Part shown: piece after piece, positions 5,743 through 13,242 of the stretch
Position numbering within the stretch: position 1 is the stretch's first letter
How the letters are laid out: every line of letters begins with the position of its first letter
Assembly (NCBI GenBank): GCA_029938745.1
Contig: JAOZUJ010000020.1
Coordinates: forward strand, 1-14,990
Length of the DNA stretch: 14,990 bases
Source: Candidatus Moraniibacteriota bacterium
GTDB taxonomy: Bacteria; Patescibacteriota; Minisyncoccia; Moranbacterales; GCA-2747515
Reading direction: 5' to 3'
Program-made: the position numbers and the translations under genes
Notes under the pieces: model-generated
What the model was told of the DNA's origin: nothing
The model's database searches: none
The model's input: the letters and a program-made list of their open reading frames with translations, nothing else

Positions 5743-6717
5743 TTAGTGCTCTTTTTTATTTTCATTCTTTTTTGTTAACGCATCAATATCGTCCCAATTT
5801 ATCTTTCCCTCCTCCATTGACCGTGATAAATAATCCGTAATATTTTCATCATTTGCTGGCGCATCCAATCCTTTTTCTGCACCAAGCTGTGCCACGGCAT
5901 CATTGAGCGCTTTGCCTTCCTGCGTTTGTGATAGATCTGCAAATGTCGTATCAGCAGCCTCTTGTGTAGAAAGTCCCAAGTCTCCTAACTTGAACTGCAA
6001 CATTTTTTCATTATATGCTTTTTCATCTCTTTGATGTGTTGATTCTATTGTCGGTTGTTCTGCTTGATTGATTATTTCATCTTGCTTATCATCTCCTTGC
6101 TTCTCTCTATCATTCTCGACATCTTTTTCTTTTTGTTGTTCATACACATCACTATTTTCTTCATCTTCAACAGAAGCATTTTCTTTCTGTTGATTATCTA
6201 CATCATTTTCTTTGATCTTTACATTTTCAGGATCAGATAGATCAAGTTCCATATAATTATCTTCTAACGCGTTGCTCTCTGCACCATTTCTTTCTTGCTG
6301 TGCTGACAATAATTGCTCTACTTGACCCTGTGCCCACTGCTGAACAGAAATGTTTTTTTCTGTATCACTCGATTTCAATTGTTCAGCATTTGCTGTAAAA
6401 AACTTTGTTAACGATTCTTTTTTACTCTCACCTTTTTCTATTTTTAATTTTCCACTACTTTCACCAGCCATTTCAATGCCCTCAAAATGCTCTTTTGATT
6501 TATCTTCTTGTTTTTTTTCATACTTTTCTGAATCTACACTTTCTTCCTTTTCTTCTGTGTTTTCACGAATCTCTTGTGGATTTTCTTCATCATCCAAAAA
6601 ATGACGAAGATGCGCATCTGGTTTTTCTTGTTCTTCTTTATCTGTGCCCTCTTTCTTTTTATCTGTACCTGTTTCATGCACGTCTAGTAAATGCGACGCT
6701 ATTCTTTCTCTACTCAT
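5743..6717 (-). CDS. Highly acidic low-complexity hypothetical protein, 324 aa
   Basis: No family is recognised. Most of the protein is charged and probably disordered, with long runs rich in E, K, D and Q (residues about 20-110 and 165-225). It has no signal peptide, no membrane segment and no cysteine. The last 95 residues look more ordered (MLQFKLGDLGLSTQEAADTT, then ITDYLSRSMEEGKINWDDID). It starts MSRERIASHLLDVHE at 6717 with a leader free of a Shine-Dalgarno site. It is the first of three consecutive acidic proteins of unknown role. Compositional likeness to the 467 aa product suggests a shared cytoplasmic setting, but no sequence homology between them was seen. Confidence 0.65.
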   Translation of the reverse strand: MSRERIASHLLDVHETGTDKKKEGTDKEEQEKPDAHLRHFLDDEENPQEIRENTEEKEESVDSEKYEKKQEDKSKEHFEGIEMAGESSGKLKIEKGESKKESLTKFFTANAEQLKSSDTEKNISVQQWAQGQVEQLLSAQQERNGAESNALEDNYMELDLSDPENVKIKENDVDNQQKENASVEDEENSDVYEQQKEKDVENDREKQGDDKQDEIINQAEQPTIESTHQRDEKAYNEKMLQFKLGDLGLSTQEAADTTFADLSQTQEGKALNDAVAQLGAEKGLDAPANDENITDYLSRSMEEGKINWDDIDALTKKNENKKEH

Positions 6718-6748
6718 TTTTCTTATTATTAATATAAATTAAACAAAA

Positions 6749-6772
6749 AGTATACTACCTATCTAAATTATA
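6749..6772 (-). promoter_or_regulatory. Possible promoter of the 324 aa gene
   Basis: Two -10-like boxes lie on the minus strand after the transglycosylase terminator: TATAAT (6767-6772), with a weak TTGTAT 16 bases upstream, and TATACT (6749-6754). Either could serve the 324 aa gene. Neither has a good -35. Confidence 0.35.
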
Positions 6773-6781
6773 AGATATATC

Positions 6782-6823
6782 AAAAAAAATACAACCACAT
6801 TTATAAAAATAAGTGTGGTTGTA
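6782..6823 (-). terminator. Terminator after the lytic transglycosylase gene
   Basis: TACAACCACA (6790-6799) pairs with TGTGGTTGTA (6814-6823), with additional A/T pairing inside the loop. On the minus strand it is followed by eight T residues. Confidence 0.9.
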
Positions 6824-6844
6824 CTAACGTTATAAACATTTTCA

Positions 6845-8131
6845 TTAGAGACGGTCTTTATAATTTTTTGCCCAATATAATACTTTGTTACCATAATTAA
6901 TGCATGCGCTACGTTCCAGTCGTGAACCACAATAATATCTTCTCGCAGCATCAAATTCACCCTTCTCACTTGTTGCGCCATCATTTGCAAGTTTGATTGC
7001 CATTGCCATCACACCATCTGTAAGGCTCCATGGATCTGCTGGCGAATGCCCTGTGTATTTTGAAATTTTTGATTCATATCCCACCCATGTTGTTGGCATA
7101 AATTGCGCTACTCCCATAGCGCCACCAATACCATAGCTCAGCGGGCAAGAAACTTTTACTTTTTTATAATTATACCCCAAATCTTTTGTGATGCGCTTAA
7201 AGATCTTTTCATTTTTATCTCCCATCTTACTCTTTTTATATGTACAACCCCCAGTAAATCGTCCGAGGTTGGTCTCGACAACGAGCATCCCGAGTATAAA
7301 ACTTTTACTAACACCTGTTTTTTTACTTGCATACTTTGCTGCTTTTTTTATATCATCAGTATCAAATGACTCACCAAGTAGTGATGATAATTTTGATTCA
7401 ACATCGGATAATTTTGCATTCAACTGAGCAATTGATGTATCGACTTCAATAATTTCCGTTTTTACTGCGGCAGATTGTGACAACAAAGTTGCTTCCGTCT
7501 GTTTATGCTCTGCCAAAAGTGCTTCTTTTTCTTTTTTGAGAGCATTTAATTCATCTTTTTTTTGTTGTTGCAATTGCTTTGTATCCTCAACTTGATGTAC
7601 GACATCTACAATTTTTGTACGCATAGTATCGAGTGCATCTGTTGAATCCAAAAATCGTTGCGAGCCGTCATTTTCCATCACTGATGTTACTGACACAACA
7701 TTACTTGCATAATAAAATCTTCTCATAGTATCTGAAAGAGATGATTTATATAATAGAGTTTGATCATTAAGCGTTGCAATTTGCGCATCATGTCTATCAA
7801 TGTCAGACTCTTTATTTTCAATGTCTGTAATTACGTCATCAATTGTACGCTTTGTCGCTCCAAGTGAACTATTTACAGCACCAAGTGCGCCTTGCAAAGA
7901 TGCTTTTTTTTGTTCCTCTTTTTTTACCTTCTTTTCATATTTTTCCTTTTTTTCATTATATTCATCTTCTTTTTCCTCAATTTCCTTTTTTTCTTCTTCT
8001 GTTAATTCTGTCGTATCTTCGTCTTCATCTGACGCAGCATACACAAAACCATTCTGCACCATTGCTGTGCAAAAAAATAATAATATAAATGAAAATATAA
8101 TAAATTGTTTTGTGTAATTTTTGTGTTTCAT
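6845..8131 (-). CDS. Secreted coiled-coil lytic transglycosylase, 428 aa
   Basis: Predicted to cleave the glycan strand of peptidoglycan outside the membrane. Residues 1-32 form a signal peptide (IIFSFILLFFCTAMVQNGFV, then YAAS). Residues 40-250 are a long acidic coiled coil of the kind seen in EnvC/PcsB/CwlO-type hydrolases. Residues 258-428 are an SLT/MltB-like domain: the likely catalytic Glu286 sits in LVVETNLGRFTGG, followed by GIGGAMGVAQFMPTTW (334-349) and a closing ARRYYCGS. Four cysteines in the catalytic domain (296, 329, 401, 410) could form disulfides. The gene has its own terminator, and a hairpin in the 5' leader ends 5 bases before the ATG. The coiled coil may regulate the enzyme or dock it to an envelope partner; that is inference. 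Confidence 0.88.
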   Translation of the reverse strand: MKHKNYTKQFIIFSFILLFFCTAMVQNGFVYAASDEDEDTTELTEEEKKEIEEKEDEYNEKKEKYEKKVKKEEQKKASLQGALGAVNSSLGATKRTIDDVITDIENKESDIDRHDAQIATLNDQTLLYKSSLSDTMRRFYYASNVVSVTSVMENDGSQRFLDSTDALDTMRTKIVDVVHQVEDTKQLQQQKKDELNALKKEKEALLAEHKQTEATLLSQSAAVKTEIIEVDTSIAQLNAKLSDVESKLSSLLGESFDTDDIKKAAKYASKKTGVSKSFILGMLVVETNLGRFTGGCTYKKSKMGDKNEKIFKRITKDLGYNYKKVKVSCPLSYGIGGAMGVAQFMPTTWVGYESKISKYTGHSPADPWSLTDGVMAMAIKLANDGATSEKGEFDAARRYYCGSRLERSACINYGNKVLYWAKNYKDRL

Positions 8132-8136
8132 AATTT

Positions 8137-8167
8137 GCTATGTAAAGTTGAAATCTATTCAACTAGC
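8137..8167 (-). promoter_or_regulatory. Hairpin in the 5' leader of the transglycosylase mRNA
   Basis: GTTGAA (8147-8152) and TTCAAC (8158-8163) form a perfect 6-bp stem with a 5-base loop. Outer GCTA (8137-8140) and TAGC (8164-8167) extend it across a 6-base bulge. It ends 5 bases before the start codon, so it could affect translation. It has no T-run, so it is not a terminator. Confidence 0.4.
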
Positions 8168-8220
8168 ATATATATCATATCATATTTTAACAAAATGCTA
8201 AACACCCATACAACAAATCA

Positions 8221-8246
8221 AAAAACCAGCCTTTCGACTGGTTTTG
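8221..8246 (-). terminator. Terminator after rplY
   Basis: On the minus strand the stem AAAACCAGTC closes on a GAAA tetraloop and pairs with GGCTGGTTTT, running into a T-run. It is a compact GNRA-loop intrinsic terminator about 25 bases after the rplY stop. Confidence 0.9.
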
Positions 8247-8269
8247 ATAAAAATATCTTGAAAATATAA

Positions 8270-8998
8270 TTATTTTTCCTCCTTTTTTTCTTCTGAGTCT
8301 TTTCCAGAGCCTTCTTCATCACTCTGACTTTCTCCTTCTTCTCCCTCCTCTCCTTCTTCACCTTCTTCATCCTTGTCTGCAACACCTTCAATTTTAGAGA
8401 CATCTGCATCAATTTCAGCATCAAGCTCTGCCATTTCTTCCTCTGTACGAGGTGCAGCAACCATTGCGATCATTGCATTTTCTCCTGAGACGATTTCCAC
8501 ATTATCACCAACAATAATATCTTCAATTTTAATATGGTCTTCAAATGTATCCAATTTTTCAAGACTGACCTCGATTTCACGTGGTAATTCTGCAGGCAAC
8601 GCTCGTACAGTCACGGTATCTTGATTTTTTACAAGTGTACCACCAAGACTTTTTACAGCAGCGGATTCACCAACAAATGCAAGTGGAATTTCTGTTTCTA
8701 CAATTTCATTCATGTCTACTAAATAGAAATCGATATGTACAAACTCATCTGATAATGCATCTAACTGAAAATCATGAATCAGTACGTTAATTGGCTTTGC
8801 AGAACCAATAACAAGTGATAACACTGTGTTTGTTCCAGCGTCTGAAAAAACATTTGTAATCTCAACAGCATCTACCCACAACATCTGTGGCTCCATAGTT
8901 GGACCATAGACAACTGCTGGAATATTTTTTTCAGCTTGTGCGCGCATTGCTTTTCCTGTTACTTCACGACTTTGTACCTTCAATATAATTGTTTCCAT
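8270..8998 (-). CDS. rplY: Large ribosomal subunit protein bL25 (CTC form), 242 aa
   Basis: Binds 5S rRNA in the large ribosomal subunit. The N-terminal L25 domain (METIILKVQSREVTGKAMRA, then IPAVVYG, to about residue 92) is followed by the TL5/CTC beta domain (about 95-180, with FVHIDFYLVD and GGTLVKNQDTVTVRALPAELP). A very acidic tail from about residue 185 contains a repeated GEE unit. The ATG at 8998 gives the standard family start. An in-frame GTG at 9019 has a strong Shine-Dalgarno site (GGAGGAG, 9024-9030) and would add seven residues, so the true start is uncertain. The gene is flanked by its own promoter and terminator. Confidence 0.92.
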   Translation of the reverse strand: METIILKVQSREVTGKAMRAQAEKNIPAVVYGPTMEPQMLWVDAVEITNVFSDAGTNTVLSLVIGSAKPINVLIHDFQLDALSDEFVHIDFYLVDMNEIVETEIPLAFVGESAAVKSLGGTLVKNQDTVTVRALPAELPREIEVSLEKLDTFEDHIKIEDIIVGDNVEIVSGENAMIAMVAAPRTEEEMAELDAEIDADVSKIEGVADKDEEGEEGEEGEEGESQSDEEGSGKDSEEKKEEK

Positions 8999-9016
8999 AA
9001 AATTATTTACTAGCAA

Positions 9017-9030
9017 CACGTATCTCCTCC
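9017..9030 (-). promoter_or_regulatory. Strong Shine-Dalgarno site with alternative GTG start of rplY
   Basis: GGAGGAG (9024-9030) lies 4 bases before a GTG (9017-9019) that is in frame with rplY, and over 20 bases from the ATG at 8998. It is the only strong Shine-Dalgarno match at a gene start in the window, so it may set the start at GTG despite the family alignment favouring the ATG. Confidence 0.5.
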
Positions 9031-9070
9031 ACCTGTTACTGAACAAGTAGTGAGTTACTATCAACTAGTA

Positions 9071-9099
9071 ATTATAGTTATCATTTAAAAAATTGTCTT
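9071..9099 (-). promoter_or_regulatory. Promoter of rplY
   Basis: On the minus strand AAGACA (9094-9099) and perfect TATAAT (9071-9076) are 17 bases apart. The expected start is near 9064, giving a 45 to 66 nt leader depending on the start codon. Confidence 0.7.
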
Positions 9100-9105
9100 T
9101 TCTCT

Positions 9106-9429
9106 TTAAAACATATCGCTTGCATATCCATCAAATGTATCGAGATAATCATGAACAGCAATCACATCGTTATCTGATATAATATTTGAATCAAAAAATG
9201 CTCGTGCTTCTGTTGGTGTTGTATCCGTCAGCACACCCACAGTCATCATGCCAGTATCATTTTGTGACACAAAGATCATTGCTGCTCCAGCACACTTCGC
9301 ACATGAAATATGCACGATCGTTTGTTCATTGTTATTACCAATGGGAACATAAGACAAACTATCCCGCTGTGCGCCGCACACAGGACATTTTTGTGGAATA
9401 ACACGATTTTGTTCTCGTTCGATGTCCAT
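9106..9429 (-). CDS. Small zinc-ribbon protein, 107 aa
   Basis: No named family is assigned. Two cysteine pairs, CPVC near residues 15-18 and CAKC near 43-46, form a likely four-Cys zinc ribbon. The rest (TGMMTVGVLTDTTPTEARAF and then DNDVIAVHDYLDTF) is soluble and mixed alpha/beta. ATG at 9429 is chosen because upstream in-frame codons lie in the promoter. With the -10 box at 9439-9444, the mRNA would begin within a few bases of the ATG, making it almost leaderless. It lies between rodA and rplY on the same strand, with no clear terminator after it. Confidence 0.75.
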   Translation of the reverse strand: MDIEREQNRVIPQKCPVCGAQRDSLSYVPIGNNNEQTIVHISCAKCAGAAMIFVSQNDTGMMTVGVLTDTTPTEARAFFDSNIISDNDVIAVHDYLDTFDGYASDMF

Positions 9430-9438
9430 ATAGAAAGT

Positions 9439-9467
9439 ATAATAATACAAAAAATAAAAAATTGCAA
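9439..9467 (-). promoter_or_regulatory. Promoter of the zinc-ribbon gene
   Basis: On the minus strand TTGCAA (9462-9467) and TATTAT (9439-9444) are 17 bases apart. Only nine bases separate the -10 box from the ATG at 9429, which implies a leaderless or nearly leaderless transcript. Confidence 0.6.
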
Positions 9468-9517
9468 GCCTTAGAGTGATTCACTTGTTCTAATTGTTCA
9501 AAGTGAGACAACTGTTT

Positions 9518-10630
9518 CTAATAGGATTCAACATAGTTTTTCATCGTCACTTCTCTGCGCAAATATACACTCATCACAATTCCGCAAGCGATCATCACAC
9601 TTAAAAGTGAACTTCCTCCATAACTGATGAGTGGCAGTGGAATCCCTGTCACTGGCATCACACCAATGTTCATTCCTATATTAACTGTAAAATGAATAAA
9701 GAACAACACCATCACACCCACAACCAAAAAGTATCCAAAGGCATCCCGAGAATTTTTTGCGATAAAATAAAATCGTGTAAATAAAACTGTAAATAAACCA
9801 AAGAGAATCAGTATACCCAAAAAGCCGATTGATTCTGCAATTGTTGCAAAAATAAAATCAGTGTGTTTCTCTGGTAAGAAATTTAATTGTGATTGCGTGC
9901 CATATCCAAAACCTTGCCCGACCATCCCACCATTTCCAACAGCAATAATTGATTGTAGAACATTATACCCCGTTCCCTGTGGATCAAGCTCAGGATGCAA
10001 AAAATTGACAATACGCGCTCGTTGATACGGCGCAAAAAGACTCCACGCAATGACAGCAAAAATAGCGCCAATAACTACAAAGGCTAACAAATAACGCTTT
10101 TTGATGCCTGATACAAAGATCATGCCAAACCAAATACCAAATACCACCAGCGCAGATCCAAGGTCTGGTTGCAAAAGAATAAGAAAACCTATTACAACCG
10201 TCAAAAGAAATGAGACAATAATGGTTGTCATCTCACCCAACTCACCACGTTTTTTGGAAATAAAGTGTGCCAAAAAAATAATCATAAAAACTTTCACGAT
10301 CTCAACAGGCTGAAAAGATGCAAAACCGAGGTCAATCCATCCTGATGTACCTCGCAATGTTGTCCCAAAAAATAATGTTATCAAAAGAATGCCAACAGAA
10401 AAAAAGTATAAAAAAGTACTATATGATCGTAAAAACCCATAATCGACTAAGCCAACTAATATGAAAATAGCGATACCAATTGCAGCATACGAAAGATGTC
10501 GGATAAAAATAACATTAGCAAGTGAATCACTATAAAAAAATACACTCCACAATGCAACAATACCAAAACCAACCAGTAACAATACCGTAAAAAATAAAAG
10601 GAAATCAAATGCAAAGAATTTTCGTACCAT
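9518..10630 (-). CDS. rodA: Peptidoglycan glycosyltransferase RodA, 370 aa
   Basis: A SEDS-family membrane enzyme that polymerises lipid II into glycan strands during elongation, working with a class B penicillin-binding protein and MreB. Around ten membrane segments are evident. Motifs include GWIDLGFASFQPVEIVKV (97-114), LLQPDLGSALV (152-162), YGTQSQLNFLPEKHTDFIFA (243-262) and GVMPVTGIPLPLISYGGSS (323-341). The Asp of HTDF (about 258) is the residue implicated in catalysis in this family. The FLPEKHTDFIFATIAE sequence favours RodA over FtsW. ATG at 10630 is chosen because it begins MVRKFFAFDF just before the first membrane helix; the leader AGGGTAGGT is the closest thing to a ribosome site nearby. 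It starts 28 bases after the preceding gene's stop, so the two are probably co-transcribed. Confidence 0.93.
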   Translation of the reverse strand: MVRKFFAFDFLLFFTVLLLVGFGIVALWSVFFYSDSLANVIFIRHLSYAAIGIAIFILVGLVDYGFLRSYSTFLYFFSVGILLITLFFGTTLRGTSGWIDLGFASFQPVEIVKVFMIIFLAHFISKKRGELGEMTTIIVSFLLTVVIGFLILLQPDLGSALVVFGIWFGMIFVSGIKKRYLLAFVVIGAIFAVIAWSLFAPYQRARIVNFLHPELDPQGTGYNVLQSIIAVGNGGMVGQGFGYGTQSQLNFLPEKHTDFIFATIAESIGFLGILILFGLFTVLFTRFYFIAKNSRDAFGYFLVVGVMVLFFIHFTVNIGMNIGVMPVTGIPLPLISYGGSSLLSVMIACGIVMSVYLRREVTMKNYVESY

Positions 10631-10658
10631 ACCTACCCTATCGTGACATATTATATTC

Positions 10659-11483
10659 TTATTCAGTAGTGAGATCTTGATATTGACCACTTGGCAAATA
10701 TTTCTTCATGAAATTTAGTGAGTCAAAAATATTTGCTTCCGCCTGCATCTCTGATGACTTAATCGTTCCAGGAAATTCGTGTGGCCATAGCAATCGAAAC
10801 TCTCTTTGTGAATCGGCGTCAAGTGTCCGCATTTGTGTTTTATTAACAGCAATCGGCACCCCCCGCTCGTCCTCGAGAATAACATGTATTACAACATTAT
10901 GAAAATCAAACGGACTTTCGTTTGATACAAGCCCAAACGCTTCTGCATAATTTGTACTGTTCTCCACCAATCCAAAACGCTGATTTTTAACAAGAATTTG
11001 TGGACTATCAAACTCTGCAAACTGCACCCATTTAACATTATCAATCGTCACACTCACACGTGATGGTTGCTGATTTGTATCCAAGCCGACTTCCATGATA
11101 TATTTATTTTCATTTGGCAAAATAAATGTTTTACCGCTACGAGTGCCCAAAACACTTCCATCGCTCCCCAAAATTTCTATCGTATAATATACTTCTTCAC
11201 CACCATACAAGACATTTGGATTGTGTACTGATGCGACAACATCATATTTGCCCTCTCCGCCATAAACAACATGTGATTCCGTAACAATAAGATCTTTGCC
11301 AACAATTTCTTTTGTGCACGCAATACACGGACCACCACAGTCAACGTTATCCTCTTTTTGATTTTGTATACCATCAATGCATGACGGGCTTGGTGTCATA
11401 ATTGCGATGATCATGCCAACAAATGCAACAATAGCCACTATATAAATAATAATAATTGTAATTTGTTTTGTCTGTCTTGTCAT
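10659..11483 (-). CDS. Membrane-anchored Cys-motif protein, 274 aa
   Basis: No named function. Residues about 8-29 (ITIIIIYIVAIVAFVGMIIA) are a single N-terminal membrane anchor. Outside the membrane a four-Cys motif follows at once: SCIDGIQNQKEDNVDCGGPC with a further IAC (Cys35, 49, 53, 56). The rest is beta-rich (VVYGGEGKYDVVASVHNPNV, FILPNENKYIMEVGL), resembling immunoglobulin-like extracellular domains. From memory, similar C-DG-QN-E-DCGG-C proteins occur in Parcubacteria. ATG at 11483 is preferred over one at 11519 because it places the basic residues (MTRQTKQ) directly before the helix. Its adjacency to rodA suggests an envelope role. Confidence 0.75.
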   Translation of the reverse strand: MTRQTKQITIIIIYIVAIVAFVGMIIAIMTPSPSCIDGIQNQKEDNVDCGGPCIACTKEIVGKDLIVTESHVVYGGEGKYDVVASVHNPNVLYGGEEVYYTIEILGSDGSVLGTRSGKTFILPNENKYIMEVGLDTNQQPSRVSVTIDNVKWVQFAEFDSPQILVKNQRFGLVENSTNYAEAFGLVSNESPFDFHNVVIHVILEDERGVPIAVNKTQMRTLDADSQREFRLLWPHEFPGTIKSSEMQAEANIFDSLNFMKKYLPSGQYQDLTTE

Positions 11484-11510
11484 AAAAAATATTTTTACTT
11501 TTACATATAT

Positions 11511-11516
11511 ATTGTA
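11511..11516 (-). promoter_or_regulatory. Possible -10 box before the Cys-motif protein gene
   Basis: TACAAT on the minus strand, about 28 bases before the ATG at 11483, is the best -10 candidate after the preceding terminator. No convincing -35 box is seen. Confidence 0.35.
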
Positions 11517-11571
11517 CACGAAAACCCCTAAAAATAAAAATATAAAATGCCGTAATCATAGGTAAAGTGCA

Positions 11572-11605
11572 AGAAAATAAAGGTAACGGGAGGGTACCGT
11601 TACCT
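11572..11605 (-). terminator. Terminator after the FecR-domain gene
   Basis: AGGTAACGG (11581-11589) and CCGTTACCT (11597-11605) form a perfect 9-bp stem with a 7-base loop. On the minus strand a T-rich tail (TTATTTTC) follows. Confidence 0.85.
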
Positions 11606-11636
11606 GATTTTGTGAAAAGTTATTTTTTTATGTGTT

Positions 11637-13043
11637 TTACAAAGAAACTTTTACATCATTACTATATGTGCCACATTTGCCGCCCTTGTAAATACATACA
11701 CGAAAATGATATGATTTTCCTTCCTTGAGATCTTTCCATGTATATTTTCTTGTATCATCATCAGAAAGATATTTATAATCATCACCTGGATACACTGGAT
11801 TTTTATCCTTTGATTTTACAACTTTAAATCCTTTTGGTGCATCTCCTCCAGAAATATCCCATTTTAACTTTACATTATCACCATCCTTTGACGCGCTCAG
11901 AGATACCTTTGATGCATAATCACCATCACTTTTATCATCATTTTCTTTTTTATCAGAGCCACCACTCGGCGTACTTACATAAACATCATTACTGTACACG
12001 CCACACTTACCATTTCCTTGATATGCACATACTCTGAAATGATATTTTTTCCCTGTGTCAATTTTCCATTTATAATCACGTACGCCAGCATCAGATAAAT
12101 ATTTATAATCATTTCCAGGATACACAGGATTGGATTCTTTTGATTTGACAACTTTAAATCCATGACCTGTATTCACACCACTTGTGTCCCAATGCAATCG
12201 CACGCCACTGCTGGATTTTTCTCCTGATAGTGTAATTGACCCCTTTGTATAATCACTATTTTCTTCATCTTTATTTTTTTCTTTGTCAGTTTCTTCTTTT
12301 TTATCCTCTTTCACAACGTCCTTATTTTCTGTTTGTGTATTCCACACGATAAAGTCATCTTCTAGATCTTTTTGTGTGATTTCTTCTTTTGTTATTGCAT
12401 CACCTGTTACACTTGCTTTATTTCCTTCTTCAATTTTTTGTGTCTTATTATTATCTACATCCACTACGTCAACAGCACTTTCAATCACCATTACTTCTAT
12501 ACTCTCATTTTCATTTTCAACACTAAATTCTGTACCAAGTGCCTTAACCTCATAATCACCAGTTTTTACCATATACACACGCGCATCGTTTTTTGCAACT
12601 TTGTTATACACAAAACCTTTATCCATACCAACAGTGATATTTTCATTTTGACCATCAAAAACAATTTGCGTATTTTCATCCAATCGTACAGCGCTACCAT
12701 CTTCAAATGTAATAATTGCACGACTATTGACTAGCGTGCGTACTTCATCACCGCTCTTTATGATGTCACTTTTTTGGGCACTGAACCATCCATCATTTGC
12801 ACCACTTCTCTTTTCTACGTCACCTTCAATATATTCAACTTGACCATCGTATGACACTTTTTGTTTTTTTGCACTTTGTGCAATCATTTTGTTTGTTTGT
12901 GCAACAATTACATCCATGCGTGCCATGTCCCTATTAAATGCAACAAACTCACCAAAAATAACCATGAATGTAGTTGCAACAATAAGTCCGATCATAATCC
13001 AGATGAAGATCTTATGTCCTTTTTTTTCGTAAAATTCTAACAT
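11637..13043 (-). CDS. Membrane-anchored FecR-domain protein with two beta-sandwich-like repeats, 468 aa
   Basis: Residues about 11-32 form one N-terminal membrane helix. Residues about 69-213 match a FecR-type domain (GDVEKRSG, SGDEVRTLVNSRAIITFEDG, GTEFSVE), here probably an extracellular module and not the classical iron-dicitrate regulator, because no sigma factor gene is nearby. An acidic linker (about 215-265) follows. Two homologous repeats then occupy about 268-356 and 377-467; both contain GFKVVKSK, NPVYPG, DYKYLSD, YHFRVC and a second Cys (KCG), followed by YSNDV. Each repeat has one Cys pair, which may form a disulfide. The likely role is a surface-exposed, wall- or ligand-binding protein; the ligand is unknown. 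It has its own terminator and a leader carrying a palindromic element. Confidence 0.8.
   Translation of the reverse strand: MLEFYEKKGHKIFIWIMIGLIVATTFMVIFGEFVAFNRDMARMDVIVAQTNKMIAQSAKKQKVSYDGQVEYIEGDVEKRSGANDGWFSAQKSDIIKSGDEVRTLVNSRAIITFEDGSAVRLDENTQIVFDGQNENITVGMDKGFVYNKVAKNDARVYMVKTGDYEVKALGTEFSVENENESIEVMVIESAVDVVDVDNNKTQKIEEGNKASVTGDAITKEEITQKDLEDDFIVWNTQTENKDVVKEDKKEETDKEKNKDEENSDYTKGSITLSGEKSSSGVRLHWDTSGVNTGHGFKVVKSKESNPVYPGNDYKYLSDAGVRDYKWKIDTGKKYHFRVCAYQGNGKCGVYSNDVYVSTPSGGSDKKENDDKSDGDYASKVSLSASKDGDNVKLKWDISGGDAPKGFKVVKSKDKNPVYPGDDYKYLSDDDTRKYTWKDLKEGKSYHFRVCIYKGGKCGTYSNDVKVSL
11643..12242 (-). repeat. Two tandem coding repeats in the FecR-domain gene
   Basis: Repeat units at about 11976-12242 and 11643-11914 encode homologous domains of about 90 residues. 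Strongest identity is in FKVVKSK, NPVYPG, YKYLSD and YHFRVC. A 60-base Ser/Asp/Lys-rich spacer separates them. They arose by internal duplication. Confidence 0.85.
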
Positions 13044-13090
13044 AGTTCTAATATTTATATTATTCTAAACCACCAAACAACTTGTTTTTA

Positions 13091-13204
13091 TTGTCATCTC
13101 GAGCGTAACGTAGTGGAGTCGAGAGATCTCAAATTTATGAGAATATCTTAAACCTATTAGTTTAGAGATTTCTCCATTCCGCTACTCTTTAGTCGAAATG
13201 ACAA
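13091..13204. repeat. Palindromic, MITE-like intergenic element, 114 bases
   Basis: The left arm starts TTGTCATCTCGAG and the right arm ends TCGAAATGACAA. The arms of about 41 bases (13091-13131 and 13164-13204) match as inverted repeats at roughly two thirds of positions, strongest at the outer ends and at AGATCTC / GAGATTT. The tip TAAACCTATTAGTTTA forms a small hairpin. There is no coding capacity and no clear target-site duplication. It lies in the leader between the korB terminator and the FecR-domain gene. Confidence 0.65.
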
Positions 13205-13242
13205 AATTTTAGTTTTTCAGTAATCTATTGTTTTATACATCT

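Noticed and set aside
8300..8370. Short tandem repeats in the rplY tail as a CRISPR or regulatory array
   Set aside because: They are in-frame GAA/GGA-type codons encoding the acidic GEE tail, without spacers.
9481..9507. Inverted repeat TCACTT / AAGTGA after rodA as a terminator
   Set aside because: Only six base pairs with a 14-base loop and no T-run directly after it; too weak to call.
10630..10690. Upstream extension of rodA to 10690
   Set aside because: It would overlap the preceding gene by about 30 bases and add residues not typical of RodA; the ATG at 10630 fits the first membrane helix.
11637..13043. FecR-type iron uptake regulator
   Set aside because: No sigma factor, TonB receptor or iron transport gene is nearby, and the protein continues into duplicated surface-type repeats.
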